A stretch of 64,000 nucleotides of DNA, from NCBI GenBank assembly GCA_963970005.1, contig CAXAMN010001447.1, positions 1,559,736-1,623,735 on the forward strand. Direction: 5' to 3'. Shown one piece after another: positions 51,451 through 62,756 of the stretch; the first letter of the stretch is position 1, and each line of letters begins with the position of its first letter. The notes under the pieces were generated by a model. It made no database searches. It saw nothing but the letters and a program-made list of their open reading frames with translations, and had not been told where the DNA came from. The translations under genes and the position numbers were made by a program. The stretch comes from Durusdinium trenchii. Lineage: Eukaryota > Sar > Dinophyceae > Suessiales > Symbiodiniaceae.

Positions 51451-51790
51451 CACACCATCCGGATGCCTAAGATATAGCAAGAAGCAAACGGCTTAGGGAA
51501 AATGAAGGGAAAATCGACGAATCAAAACCAAAACAACAACTTCTTTTTCTTACCTCTGAAAACAAGAAAAACTTCTGAGTCTGTTCTCACGCTAAAGCCA
51601 AGAGCCAGAAAACGCCAGTTAAAACACAACAACAACATACCAGGGTCATCCAATGGGTGTCCAATAGACTACCCCACCCTACGTAAACAGGTCTCCAGAC
51701 AGGGCACCCGTTGGAAGTGCTAGGTATTTATAACATCGACCTCTGTTCCTTCTAAGTGACGTGGATGGGTGATATCGCGGCAGGGCCAAG

Positions 51791-51940
51791 CAATGCGCCC
51801 GGCAGCCCTCGAAGGCAAAGGTGCCGCCCTCTGCCGCGCAGACCGCCGTGGCGTCCCCTGAGGCGTGCTCGGCACAGGCCACGGAGCAGCTGCTGAGGTC
51901 GCCAATGGCAGCACATGCAGTGAGGTTGAAGACCAGGGAT
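51791..51940 (-). CDS. CCP-like exon
   Basis: NLTACAAIGDLSSCSVACAE, then HASGDATAVCAAEGGTFAFE and GCRAHCLALP. Six cysteines in the order of the other CCP-like modules. Confidence 0.55.
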
Positions 51941-52880
51941 TGAAGAGATAAAGACATGGTGACTCCAGGTAAACCTCAGTTCTCAAAGTTTTGGACGAAA
52001 AAAGAACGTGTGCAAGAAGATCTGGGAAAACAATCGATGAATTTGTTCGATCGGGTTCGTGAAAAACGCTAGATCATGCCAATCTCGAAAGAAACAGACT
52101 CCGAATCCGAAAGACACCAAGATTGGGGTCCTTTGGGCGATCAAGACTTTCGATCAGGCCTGTTGTCTTCTTCAGCCCGGCCTTCGCGACCAATGGTGCA
52201 TCCAGGAATGGTATACTTAAAGACCTGAGTATGTCTTCTTGCAAAAATGCCAAAAGCTCACCATGGGATGGGATGCATAAACCTTTTGTGGTCATGGCAG
52301 TCATACAAACATCTCAAGGAGCTGAAGCGCTGGGCATGAGGAGCTGAGACACAAAGTATCACAAACCACAACAAATGGAAGGACCCCCACACGATCCCAG
52401 AAGGTCACACAGGGCATGTCGGGTAGTTGGGGACATCAAGTACGGTAGAGGAGCCGAGCCACAGGCATGTGACAACGTGTGCGTGACATATGCCGGCTCC
52501 TCAAATGGTCTTGCTATCAGCACTACAACCTCTAAGCCTAGACAAAGTCTGCTACTGTTGTGACTTTGCAGTAGTCCCTCTATGAAATGACCGGAGAAAA
52601 AAGAATGTAAAAAACCGTCGATAGCACCTGTGCCCACTATCACCCACTAAGGAGAGCTTCACCTCAATCAAGCTGCGAAGGAGCGGCAATTTCATATTGA
52701 CCAATTGAGCATGAGGTGTAACAACATGATAAACGCATGGACAGTTGCTACATGAGAGAGAGTGACACAGAAACTCCACAATTCAACCTGGCCCGAAAAA
52801 AGAAATCACACAAATCATCACACATATATCAGATATCTAATTGAATCCTCTGGCCTTTCATCCTCTTTTATGTGCATTGC
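51941..52880. other. Non-coding gap
   Basis: No exon or repeat recognised over about 0.9 kb; probably an intron of the large extracellular gene. Confidence 0.3.
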
Positions 52881-52899
52881 AAGGCGCATCTTCGCCCTC

Positions 52900-53050
52900 C
52901 CCAAACGCCCGCCCCACCGCGCCAGGCGACCATCCGCAAGGCCAGTCCCAGCGCCTGGCCTGGCCTTACCAAGCGCGGGACGATCTGCACGGCGCTGTAG
53001 ACGCTGTGGGCGGCACTGGCGCTGTCCGGGTCCTTAGAAGGTGGAACAAA
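52900..53050 (-). CDS. Exon-like segment, unknown product
   Basis: KDPDSASAAHSVYSAVQIVP, then RLVRPGQALGLALRMVAWRG. Coding-like and GC-rich. Confidence 0.42.
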
Positions 53051-53189
53051 CCCACGTCTTTGGTCTGAAAATATGAAAGGGAAAAAATAAAGGGAGAGAT
53101 AAAGGGGAGTGAAGCATGATGAAGCGAGGTAAACCAAGGTTCACCCTGAGTCCATTATTTGGGGCGGGTCATGCGAGGTAAACCAAGCT

Positions 53190-53460
53190 CCCAAAGCAGT
53201 GTTGGCCGGAGGGAGCTTGAAAGACCAAAAGCAAAGCTGACCGGCGCAGCAAGGACCAGGTGATGCTGATGTGCCACTTCCCGAATCTGGATCCACGATG
53301 ATGTCCCAGGTTGAAGCGATTCCTCTGATCAAATTGGTTCGCGGTAGATCCGCCTCCAGATCCGTGCTATTTAAGACCGGTTGGGGATCGGGAAAATCCG
53401 CCACGGACTGTTTCACCAGCTGGGACTGAAGTAGTTCATGATCGCAAATGGCTGCAGGAG
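53190..53460 (-). CDS. Coding exon, unknown product
   Basis: LLQSQLVKQSVADFPDPQPV, then LNSTDLEADLPRTNLIRGIA and STWDIIVDPDSGSGTSASPG. Protein-like over about 90 codons. Confidence 0.48.
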
Positions 53461-54619
53461 AAGCCAAATCTCAGGTAAAATTCAAGAAGTTCTAGGCCTG
53501 CAACGGAGTACAGTAACTATGCCTAACTATACTGTATAGCAGTTGTTCAGAGTGGTAGTAATACTGAACCCGCAACCGACCAAATGAAGTGATCTCACCT
53601 GCAAACTGCCCCGTCTTTTGCCCACTTCAACCAACGGGAAGAAGCCACTTGATCTGCACACTGACTCTGCGCGCTGCACGCGGCTGGTCGTACGGGGGAC
53701 ATCGATGGGACATCGATCTGCCCAGTGGCGGGGCCCGAGTCCAGGTGTCCCCAGGTGTTCACAAAGGGACTCCTCAGCCGAGTGCCTGGAGCGAGACTCG
53801 AAACGAGGTGTTCCAGCGAGGACTCGAGGGCTCTTCTTCGGCTGCCGTGAGTAGGATGAAGCGCAGCGCGGTCGTGCCACGAGGTGGACAACGATATCTT
53901 CGATCTTCTGAGAAGGATAAGAGTAAAGGATCCAATAGAAGGATATAGAAGGTTGGTTAAGATTTGAGGTTGGATGTGGGCGTGATCAGAATCCATTCTC
54001 ACCCTGGTGCCACACCACTTGCAGGTGCCACACAGTGGTCAGAAACCCGGTCTCCGGGTCCCACCAAGTTCCCTAAAGCATCGACAGGACCGGTCGAAGA
54101 CCACGTTGACCACGAGACGCAGACTCCCGAGGCACCTCCTGAAGTGCGTATCCAACAAATTAAGAACCGAGTTGCAAGTCGCTCCTTCAGCATCCCATGT
54201 TGCATGCAACAGGCCCCATGCAAGGTCCTTGGTATTTTGGGGGATCCTATGGTAGTCACCCATATCCTCAACCCCATGAGAAGTGAAAAAAGTGTACAGT
54301 GTAACCCCATGTCACCTGGAACCCCCCCCCCTCTGCCCACTCTCTGCCCCTCACGCCTGCTGGTAGGCGCGTCTCCTCAGAGGTCACCTCGCCCTCCAAG
54401 AAGACGAAGTCCTCACACCATCTGTCCACGTGGGTCAATCGGCCATGTGCGATGCAGCCGCTCATCTTTAGTATTTAGGCAAAACCCCTTTGAACCCATC
54501 CAAACATCGCATGTTGATCTCCAAACAGGGAGGTTCATCTTTGGCTCAAAACCCGATTTGGTGCCCTGTCTGAAACGAGGCAACATCGGGTCCAAACTTC
54601 CCAGCCTCGTTTCAGACCC

Positions 54620-54775
54620 AGCTCCGATCCCGTGGACCTCCGCGGACCGGCGGACCGGAGGACGCCGACCGCCGCGCTTAGCTCCTCTGGAAAGGTTGAG
54701 AACTCCTCGAGAACGCTCAGCCCGCCTTCGAAAGTCCATGTTGCAGCGATCTCCTGGAACCGCACGGCACCGTCT
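54620..54775 (-). CDS. Exon-like segment, unknown product
   Basis: RFQEIAATWTFEGGLSVLEE, then FSTFPEELSAAVGVLRSAG. Coding-like. Confidence 0.42.
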
Positions 54776-54929
54776 CAAAACCTCCAACCCATCCATACAC
54801 CAGCACCGGTTATACCAACAGGTGTTGGTGATGTAGGAATAGGAGGTGCTGGTGTAGGACTATGTTAAACCAACAGGAGTCCCATTCCAAACAAACACTC
54901 GTCCCGGGGTGCTTTCTGGGAAGTCCATC

Positions 54930-55174
54930 AGTCTCGCCAAAGGAACCGACGAGAGAACAGCCGCGGTTGGTCTGGCATCCGTGCTCCTCGAAGGCGAGGG
55001 CTAAGCGACGACCTTGGATCGCTTCAAAGGCCACCACCACGGCTGAGAGGGCGTCAATGGTCGCGATGTCTGGGGACACCTCCACGGTCATCAAGGGGCT
55101 GTAGCAAGTGCTACAGCCGGTTCCACCGGAAGATGCGGAGCTGCAATGCTCTTCGGCAGGGTAGTCTAGTGCAC
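54930..55174 (-). CDS. Coding exon, Cys-containing
   Basis: HCSSASSGGTGCSTCYSPLM, then TVEVSPDIATIDALSAVVVA and FEAIQGRRLALAFEEHGC. Protein-like over 80 codons, ending near a GT donor; same strand and style as the flanking CCP-like exons. Confidence 0.5.
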
Positions 55175-55388
55175 TTGGAAAGGTCTCAGACCAAAGTGTG
55201 ACAGCACCTTTCAACAGGGGTGCATCTGTCTTTCCTATCTGTCGCAACACAGTGCAGCGTTCTTCTGGGTGCCATGTACTACCTTACGCAACACTTTCCC
55301 CCAACCCTGCCTTTCAAAGCTTCGAAAGGTGTCTCCGGATGATATGTATCGGTGAAGAGGCCCGCTGGTTGAGCGCACCGGAAAAGAC

Positions 55389-55508
55389 GGCAAGTGAATG
55401 AGCTCGGGAACAGCTGGCCATTGTGACAAAGCAGCGGGCTGCTGTCCACCGGGAGACTTCCATTGGAACAAACCGGAGTACAGCGTCCGCCGTGTGGCAA
55501 TGACATGC
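55389..55508 (-). CDS. CCP-like exon
   Basis: MSLPHGGRCTPVCSNGSLPV, then DSSPLLCHNGQLFPSSFTC. Acceptor AG at 55509-55510 and GT donor at 55387-55388. The P-H-G-x-x-C-x-P-x-C-x-x-G and L-x-C-x-x-G-x-L-x-P-x-x-F-x-C motifs define the CCP-like repeat of this gene. Confidence 0.62.
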
Positions 55509-55616
55509 CTCGCGAGGAGTTTCTGGAATTCTGGAGGTGAAAAAGAACTGTGGACAAAACGGAGGTGAAGTGCCGGAAACTTGGGACCCCAAAAAAAAAC
55601 GCTTCTCAGCTTCTCA

Positions 55617-55670
55617 AATATATATATATATATATATACAACACGCATATAAATATATATATATATATCA
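55617..55670. repeat. AT dinucleotide tract
   Basis: Two runs of (AT)n separated by a short spacer. Similar tracts lie near 3163, 27800, 41450 and 60360. Confidence 0.85.
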
Positions 55671-56957
55671 AAGGATCAAATATGAAATGAAAAACACATG
55701 GGTCCTTCCTTCCGTGGCCTTTTTCATGTGTTTTCCCCTGGGTGTTTTTGTTAAGCGCCCTAAAGGGCGGTCGGTGGATTCTCGGAAAAATGGGATTCTC
55801 CACGAATCGAAGATAGGAACCGGTGTGAAGCTTTTTTGAGGTTTGAGTTGATCACACAGGTTGCTTTGGTGATGTTTGGTGATCTTTGGTGATGTTTGAA
55901 GGTGATGATCAGGTATACATGAGAAGACACAACCAATCAAGCCCGGACAAAAAAAGCTTCGCTTTGCGCTCTCTGCTGCTATCTGCTGTTATCGACAGTC
56001 GATGAGCCAAGCTACCTTCAGCACAAGGAATGTCAGCTGCATCCGAGATCTCTGCTGGTGCTATACAGTCTGGTACACAAGTGATTGTACCTCACATCAC
56101 CCGTCTGACTGGTGGGCCCACAGTGGTCCAGACTTCAACATGCCCTATCACTTCGCATGTGGGTAAAGGAAGCCGGTCTTCTACAGGGCCAGGCAGGGGT
56201 CACTGTCCTCTTCCATTCTTCACATGTCATGAAGGACATACACCGACATACAACGACATCCCAGGCCCTCACACCAGACCCGTCGCGACTTCGAAACCGC
56301 GCGACCACCCAGGCTGAGGTTGCCATCGGTGCAAAGCATCTGATTCTCGTGAGGTGTGAATCCTGGGAGTCGGAGTTGGGAGGTCTGAGGCCTTGAATTG
56401 CCGAGTCTTAAACATCATGCACTGCGAACTTGCCATACAAAACGAAGACACGCTTTCTGGCCTGAAACACACTGTGGAGTGCATATTCCACCATCTGGCA
56501 CAGTGAGGCCCTCCAAGCAGGGTGGATATCCCATATTCGGCGAGGGAGGTACCTCGCGGACTGATATTGCAGTGATTCGATCGGACATGGAGTGGTTTAG
56601 ATCTGACGTTACTTGAAACATGCATGTGTCCAATGTCCGCGCCAAGCAATGCGCCAAGCGATGCGAAGCAATGCGAAGCAATGCGTTCGCAGCGTTCCAT
56701 GCATTTGGAATCAGGAGTTGCTTGGCATTCATGGGATGTTCCAAGTGAATCGAGTCCTGTAAACACCTCTGAACTCTGACCTTTGGTGCTTTTCTCAGCT
56801 ACGAGGCCTCCCGTTGAAGGGGCGTTTCGTCTCCGTTGAACGGCTCCCACTCTTAGCACTTCGAAACGCCCCCAGCGCAAGCTCTTCGTTCTACTTCTAC
56901 TTTTTTTGTCTTCTTCAGTGGAAGAACCCCAGCCTCCGCCCACCCTATCGCCCACAC

Positions 56958-57011
56958 CTGGCAGTCTTGTGCAACTGCTATGGCCGCCAAACACCAGCTG
57001 AACCATGCCAT
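56958..57011 (-). CDS. Signal-peptide first exon of a large secreted protein
   Basis: ATG at 57009-57011 then MAWFSWCLAAIAVAQDCQ, ending at CAG before a GT donor (56956-56957). Short hydrophobic core with an A-V-A cleavage site gives a good signal peptide. It is the most upstream piece of the run of CCP-like and TSP1 exons on this strand, so it may be their start; the link is inferred only from order and strand. Confidence 0.5.
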
Positions 57012-58009
57012 GGAACCACGCGTGGTGCGCGCGTGGCACCACGAGCAGCGCGAGCGCCCCCGGGCTGTGTGCCAGGCATTTCATGGGCTCAGCCTGCTTT
57101 GAGCCCCCTTCTGCTGCAAACACATCTGCTGGTTTTGACACTTAAAGGGTGCAAGGATATGCAGTTAGCAAACACTGATGGTGCAGGTATGAACAGGTCA
57201 ACTTAATTACAAAAACTTCGTTCCATCATGTTCCATCGCAAGCCATTCTGACGCTTTCTGCTCTGGAAAAAGCTCCGGATTCCCTTTTCTTCGGTGAGGG
57301 TCCCAGCGCAACCACAGCTGTACCGTTTCGGGATCTGTCGTCGTTTGACGAGAGAGGGCGCCACGGCTGTGGCCACGACAGGCTAGGCGGCAAGAGGTCT
57401 ACGCTCATGGGAATGGCCTCAACTTGTGGAGACTTTAAAGATGGATCTGACTCGGAAACTGGAGTTAATTGATTATTGTAGATCTATCTACTATATGACA
57501 GTGTTCAAAACAGATGGAAATAATATTAAGGTGGCACCACGAACAGAACGATTGGTCTCCCGTCAGGGGCTTCATGTTTTCGAGCCATCTCCAGGTGCTA
57601 GGCACGGTGCTCGGGCTGATCATGGTGGATGTCTTCAAGGGTGCCCCAAAAAAAAACGTGGTCATGTCCTTGCGCAACTTGTTGACCTGTAGGGTTGGAG
57701 TGCACGAGATCTAGATTTCTTTGGAAAAGGGTCTACTGCAAGAGTTGTTTGAGGTGGTCAGTTTCTGTTTGCTATTTACAAGACGCCGAAGATGTATGAA
57801 ATTCCAAAAGACACACTGAAACACTAGCAGCAAACAATAGCAAATATTTGCCTACCAGCTAGCAAACTATAGCAAATCCTGGGAAGTCTATATTCTTTGA
57901 GGGGACGTGTTCATTCCTTATGTGATCAACCCTTACAGGAAGCCCCAAACAGGCTCCGAAGATCAAACAGGCTCGCCCTTTGATTTGTCGCCCCTCGGAT
58001 GTGGAGGGA
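57012..58009. other. Interval between the CAP gene and the signal-peptide exon
   Basis: Likely intergenic and 5' region. One minus frame near 57250-57340 (ETVQLWLRWDPHRRKGNPEL) looks coding but has no context. Confidence 0.3.
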
Positions 58010-58387
58010 CTACAAACGAGAGACGACACAGGGTCCACTCTTGCCAGAGGCCATCGTCACATTGCTGGCACACTTTTGAAGGCCCTGGCTATTCAAGTGG
58101 CCATGAATTGTTGGCAAACTGCTCCGATCTCGCTTCTGGTCCAGTGAAGGCGTTGCTCGCTTGAGACAAGCCATAGCCAGGCACCCGCAGAGGCAAAGAG
58201 CACAAGCTATAACTGAACCTCCAATCACAAAGAAAAGCCAAATCGGATCCAGGGGCTCTGCGGCATTCTGGTTGAGGTTCTGACTATCCATTGACAGCTG
58301 TGGAGTCTGCGTCACTTGCATATCCACCACTTCCACGGACATGTTCATCTCAACCAGATCATCTTGCAAATTCTCCTGTAGCATTTC
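58010..58387 (-). CDS. CAP gene exon 5: membrane anchor and tail
   Basis: EMLQENLQDDLVEMNMSVEV leads to a polar stalk and the helix DPIWLFFVIGGSVIACALCL, then CLKRATPSLDQKRDRSS and about 30 more residues to the stop. A further intron inside the tail cannot be excluded. Confidence 0.72.
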   Translation of the reverse strand, partial: EMLQENLQDDLVEMNMSVEVVDMQVTQTPQLSMDSQNLNQNAAEPLDPIWLFFVIGGSVIACALCLCGCLAMACLKRATPSLDQKRDRSSLPTIHGHLNSQGLQKCASNVTMASGKSGPCVVSRL

Positions 58388-61300
58388 CTTCACTCCTTAA
58401 CACCATGACGGCCCCGGCCCCACCAAAACGAACCCAAAACCCAACCCCCAAAACCGTCCTCTTTTCGTTGGCTGTCTTTAACCCACCTCATAAGGATTCT
58501 TCCAAGCTGCCTGTGACAATCTTTACCAGTTCCATGTCTCTTTAAGGGTCAAATGATCCCATGTCAAAAGTGTTTTTCTTCCTCTAGAATGCTCATCCCT
58601 GGAAAGGTCCAAGCCAGCACATAAGAACCTTTGGCGAAAAGATGATGACTGGAGTTCTGAACTAAGCTTCGGCTTGGCTCTGTTGAAGCCATGTGTGTGA
58701 CCACTGTCGTGAGCTCTTCCGGAGTCTCCACTCGCACAGAGTAGTCCACATCCAGGTTGGTGCCCAGCAGCCGTCGCAAGGAGGCCAAACGACGCCGCAA
58801 GGACTCACGCACCGAGTGGATGGAAATGCGACTCACGTCGACTTCCAGGAACTCGGCCAAGAAGGACTTCAAGGGTCCTGATACCGTCGTGGGAGGATCT
58901 TTTTGATCGGCAGAATTGGGAACGACCTTCCTGCAACAACCTTTGTATGCAAAAAAATACCATATGTCCCTTCTTGCGCTCTTTGGGGATCTTGACCTGC
59001 ACCTGGTGCAACAGGACACAATACGGGTGCAGAATTGATTAAGCACTACACAACAAACTCTCCAACTTTGGGCGTTCCAACAAACTCTCCACGTTTGATG
59101 AAGGGGTAACTCTTGGAGGCGCTGCAACTTGCAACATTTGACAAACAAGTCTATGGCGGACATGTGCGGGAATATGGCGGCCATCTGCTGAAATATGGCA
59201 GAAACTTGTGGACTGGACATTTGCAGCATGTTGAACACCTCACAAACACTTCAGCTTGACCAGACTTTTTTTTGAAGCCCAGTCATCCGCAGAAACCTGA
59301 TAAGATTATTTATCCCAGTGAATTTGTGGTCCACGTCTACCTCTCCTGGGGACACCCCATCATAACATATATCTCAATTTTCCGTAAATATTGTCCAGCA
59401 TTGCACTTTTCCTTGTGCTTTGAAATATCGTGGAAATTACGGCGACGCCGTCCCGGTGGCCATATCAAGCATAGCTTGCTATACGGAGACGCCCCCGATG
59501 CCGCCGACCCGCATTTCTCTAGCATCACCCGAGCTCAGGTGGATTCGTCAAAAAAACATCAAAAACACAGTGAAAATGGTCAAAAATGGTCACTGATGAA
59601 AAAGTACCTGCCAAACATAATAGAAAATAAAGCATTGAAAATGGATACAAGCTTAGAGGAGAAATTTGGGTCGAGCATCATTAGCATCAGCAGAGTCTTG
59701 GCAGGAAAGATGCAAATTCTTGGGGGCATGACTAGGCAGAAAACACTGTAAATTACAGCGCTTTTGCAACATGTATGTAGTTTATGAACATCGTTGCTCG
59801 TATTGTGGCGCCAATGGTGCTCGGCCCAGCTGCTACCTCAAAACTTCCTCTCCTCTTAGCATGCTTTCTTCTCTGGAGATAAGGCTTTACAGTAGCGATT
59901 GTTTTAGTCATTTTCCGTGTTTGTTCAACGTTTTTGAAGAAAATACATACGTCCCGGTGATGTTCAAAATGTTAGTTTGCGGCCGACATTTCTAGCACCA
60001 CCTGGGCTTATAATATCAGGGCATCGGCAGTTTTCTTGACCGTTTCGACGGTCGAAAGTGGTCATGAAAAATATTAATTATTACCAGATGTCTTCCAAAG
60101 ATGTCTGGGCAACACATACACGCCATCGCAGTCCCCTCACGGGCATCCAGGTTTGAACTTGCTCTCCTGTCTTCTCCTGTTTCGGGTCCATTCTCGGTCT
60201 TCCGCGTCTCGGATTCACCCGGAAATCCGAAGCTTAGAGGTTGAGTAAGGGGGCAGGGTCGAGCCAACTCCTTTGTCCAAATATGTCCAATCCCAACGGG
60301 TCTGTGGATACCGTGTGGATATCTTAACGACCTTCCCAAAGGATCACTTCATTGTCGAAAATATATATATATATATACGGTATACAGATATGGTTGTTCT
60401 TTTGTTCTTGGCCCAACTTCATTCAGGCCAAACATGGTGCTTCCTGCAAATCAAGAACCCTGTTCGCAACCAACTAACCACACAAATGCATCTTCTCTCG
60501 CCAGGCCGCCTCGTCCTTTATGTTTACTCCGTGTGGTGATGACCGGTTTGTAGACCCCGAAAGACTTATATAACCCTGATGATTATCACTACCCTCCCTC
60601 CAGCAAACATGGAAGTGGAACATGGCCCTTGGAAGACTGTTTTCCTCTACATACAGGCTCTATTCCACTTCCATGATTGTTGGAGGGAGGGTAAAAGATC
60701 GATCTTTAAACCAACCCGATGACCACCCAAAAGCAAGGCCAGGCCCCGAAGGTCGGTCCTCGCAGCTCATCTGATGCCTCAAGAAAGCGCTGTGGGTCTG
60801 AGACTTCCAAAATCAGCTTACCTTCGATCCTCGAGGCAACAGACGTGGTGCTTTTTTCGCCTTCGCCTTCACCTTCGACCAGCGACGAGGTCGATTCATT
60901 CGTGGCACCACTGGTGCTGGCAGTGGTCGAGGTCACACTGGTGCCAGCGCTTCGAAAGCTGCCAGTCTGGGTGCCAGAAAGAGTACTTGATCGACTCGTT
61001 GTTGTTGATCGACTCGTCGAAGTCCCGCTTCCGCTTCCGGACGACGTCGTCGTCGCACGCGTGGTGGACGTCCCCGAAGCTGTCGCTGCTGTGGTGGTCG
61101 TTCCAGTCGCTGTCCCGGTCTGAGTCCCTGTTGCAGTGCCAGTGGCTGTCCCAGTCGCTGTCTCTGTCACTGTACCAGTGGAAGTACCGGTGGTTGTTCC
61201 AGTCGCAGTCGGAGTCGTGGAGCTCTCTGTGGTCACCGTGGTAGTGGTGCTTTCGGTGCTCGTTTCCGTGCTGCTGGCAGTTGTCTCTGTGAGCGTTTCA

Positions 61301-62295
61301 GTGTTTGTGCTTGAGACAGAGGTGCTTGAGGTGGTCGAATAGCAAGAAGTATCGAGGTCTGAAACATCTCTACTCTTAAACATCTGAGTCCAGTAGTACC
61401 TGTATCTTGCAGAGGACTCATAGGCATAACCAATCGCAAAAACATGAAAATTCGGATTCATCATATTTCTGCAATGTCCATCTGAGTCCTTCCATTGCTG
61501 CAACGTGCCGGACGCCGTCGATCGACCCGCCGCGATGTTCTCCCCGTTGGCGCTGATGCCTTGCTCTTCGGCACGGTCCCAAGGACTACGACCGTCCAGG
61601 GAGGTATGCGAGAAGTAGCCCTGCGTGGCCATGTCCTGCGGAATGCAAGGCCGTGGTCTTTTTTCGCTTATATCATTCGCGTGTTCCGTCGCTGAATGTA
61701 CTAGAACCGGATGGTTTCCGGGTAGACGGCCAAAAAACACTTCTCTTATACCTGATGGAGCCCTACGTCCCCCGAAAAAAATTATCTATTGTAAGCACCA
61801 ATACTTCCAAGAATCCCATAAAATCCACCCCACAAATCCCGCTCGTTTCTTCAATCACACTCGTTCGTGTCTGCGCCGCCGGCACCGTTCTCGACGAACG
61901 GTGTGGGTCCTCAGAATGCAGCCGCGCCGCCCTCCAGAGTCTGCAGTCGAAGCGCAAGGGCACGGGGTTCGGGTCGTAGGAAGCACCATTCGGGCAGGTG
62001 AAGCCTGGCAGAGCAGTGGCATTAAGAGCAGGGAGGCCCGATCGAACACATTGTTGTTCGGTGTTCTTAGTGGATCGATCGAGCACAGAGTTTGTGTGAT
62101 GTTTTTGGACATGTAAGAATGGTAAAAAGGTACGGCCTTCGGACTTGTGATTTGGGTCAGCTGGCCCCTTTGGATCCCAGCCAAGCAACCCTCCGCTCGG
62201 AGCTCGTTCAAGAGCCCAAAGTGTTCCCACGCTTTCTCATGGACAGTCTCCGATTGGACTGCAGAGAAGAGCACGAGCAGTGTCGGCGCCAACAT
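58010..62295 (-). CDS. CAP-domain, mucin-like, single-pass membrane protein (five exons)
   Basis: Exons 62190-62295, 61910-62004, 60759-61635, 58621-58877 and 58010-58387 join in phase to a 570-residue protein. Order: signal peptide (MLAPTLLVLFSAVQS); CAP/SCP domain (HEKAWEHFGLLNELRAEG, FTCPNG, FDCRLWRAARLHSE, GYFSHTSLDGRSPWDRAEEQ, GENIAAG, HCRNMMNPNF, YYWTQMF); about 150 residues of Thr/Ser-rich repeats (TATGT-type); a beta segment (GKLILEVSDPQRFLEA continuing over the next intron); a transmembrane helix (IWLFFVIGGSVIACALCLCG) and a short basic tail. Likely a heavily O-glycosylated surface protein. Introns 2 and 3 start with GA and share AGGAC with their 3' ends. The exon 4/5 junction is the least certain. 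Confidence 0.88.
58621..58877 (-). CDS. CAP gene exon 4: beta domain
   Basis: GPLKSFLAEFLEVDVSRISI, then VRESLRRRLASLRRLLGTNL and DVDYSVRVETPEELTTVVTH. With the end of exon 3 it forms a repeat type often seen before the membrane anchor of dinoflagellate surface proteins (L-x-V-x-D-P-x-x-F ... L-x-V-x-x-x-x-I ... RRRL). Starts after CAG (58878-58880). Confidence 0.8.
59270..60070. other. AT-rich unassigned segment inside CAP intron 3
   Basis: Composition differs from its surroundings. A 159-codon open frame exists on the plus strand (59272-59751) with no known motif. CTAGCATCACCCGAGCTCAG at 59519 and CTAGCACCACCTGGGCTTAT at 59992 are related phrases near its two ends. It may be a decayed mobile element. 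Confidence 0.3.
60588..60694. mobile_element. Foldback (Stowaway-like) element, copy 2
   Basis: Inverted arms of 33 bp, 30 matching: the left arm begins TACCCTCCCTCC and the right arm ends GGAGGGAGGGTA. About 40 bp lie between the arms. The ends match the element at 49527-49638. It sits in an intron of the CAP gene. Confidence 0.72.
60759..61635 (-). CDS. CAP gene exon 3: CAP core and mucin-like repeats
   Basis: DMATQGYFSHTSLDGRSPWD, then the GENIAAG and WTQMF motifs complete the CAP fold. Low-complexity Thr/Ser/Gly/Ala repeats fill 60900-61330. The exon ends SDELR with a GA donor (60757-60758). A GTAAGC at about 60827 resembles a donor but lies inside a conserved-looking coding segment. Confidence 0.88.
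61910..62004 (-). CDS. CAP gene exon 2
   Basis: GFTCPNGASYDPNPVPLRFD, then CRLWRAARLHSE: the CAP stretch with the conserved L-x-x-x-A-x-x-H-S-x-(D/E). The CAG acceptor is at 62005-62007. The intron begins GA (61908-61909). Confidence 0.85.
62190..62295 (-). CDS. CAP gene exon 1: signal peptide and first helix
   Basis: ATG at 62293-62295. MLAPTLLVLFSAVQSETV is a signal peptide with cleavage near VQS, followed by AWEHFGLLNELRAEG, the first CAP helix. GT donor at 62188-62189. Confidence 0.82.
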
Positions 62296-62708
62296 GAGCG
62301 ACGGGGAGCTGACTACCTTTGATCTCAAAGACCCTCACCAGCGAGATCCGGTCAAATCCAGCGGATTCTTTCCATCGACTGAAAGAATCCGGGCCCCCTG
62401 AAACATGGGGGTTTGGAAGGTCCGGACTCCTCCGCATGGGTCCAAGGATTCTATAGGGTAGACAAACCATCTTGACTAGGACGTCCTCCCTCGTCTTGAA
62501 AGGTCTTTGATGGGACGAGCAGGATGAGCGATGAAGTTTCAAGACTCAACATCGTCCCACAGGCTCCAGTCTGCCTAGCCAGGCAATATATTCCCTTCTG
62601 ACAAGAGGGAAGTCTGTTTCAGGTACAAAAAAAGATTCCCTTCAATTCCCTTCATGGGTCGCTCACCTTCGACCTGATCTTTTAGGGTTGCTTCCACGAT
62701 TCGCTCAC

Positions 62709-62756
62709 CTCCGAGCCTTGGGGCTGTTCTTTCGTTCGCCGCCGTTCGCCTCACCC
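62709..62756 (-). CDS. Possible small exon
   Basis: 48 bp between CAG (62757-62759) and a canonical GTGAGC donor, reading GEANGGERKNSPKAR. No domain; listed because both splice sites are good. Confidence 0.3.

Noticed and set aside
53964-54836. 290-codon open frame on the plus strand
   Set aside because: Sequence is low in recognisable structure, overlaps a better minus-strand exon at 54620-54775, and would run against the strand of all host genes.
56269-57141. 290-codon minus-strand open frame
   Set aside because: Reads mostly as intron-like sequence; a different frame within it gives a clear signal-peptide exon (56958-57011).
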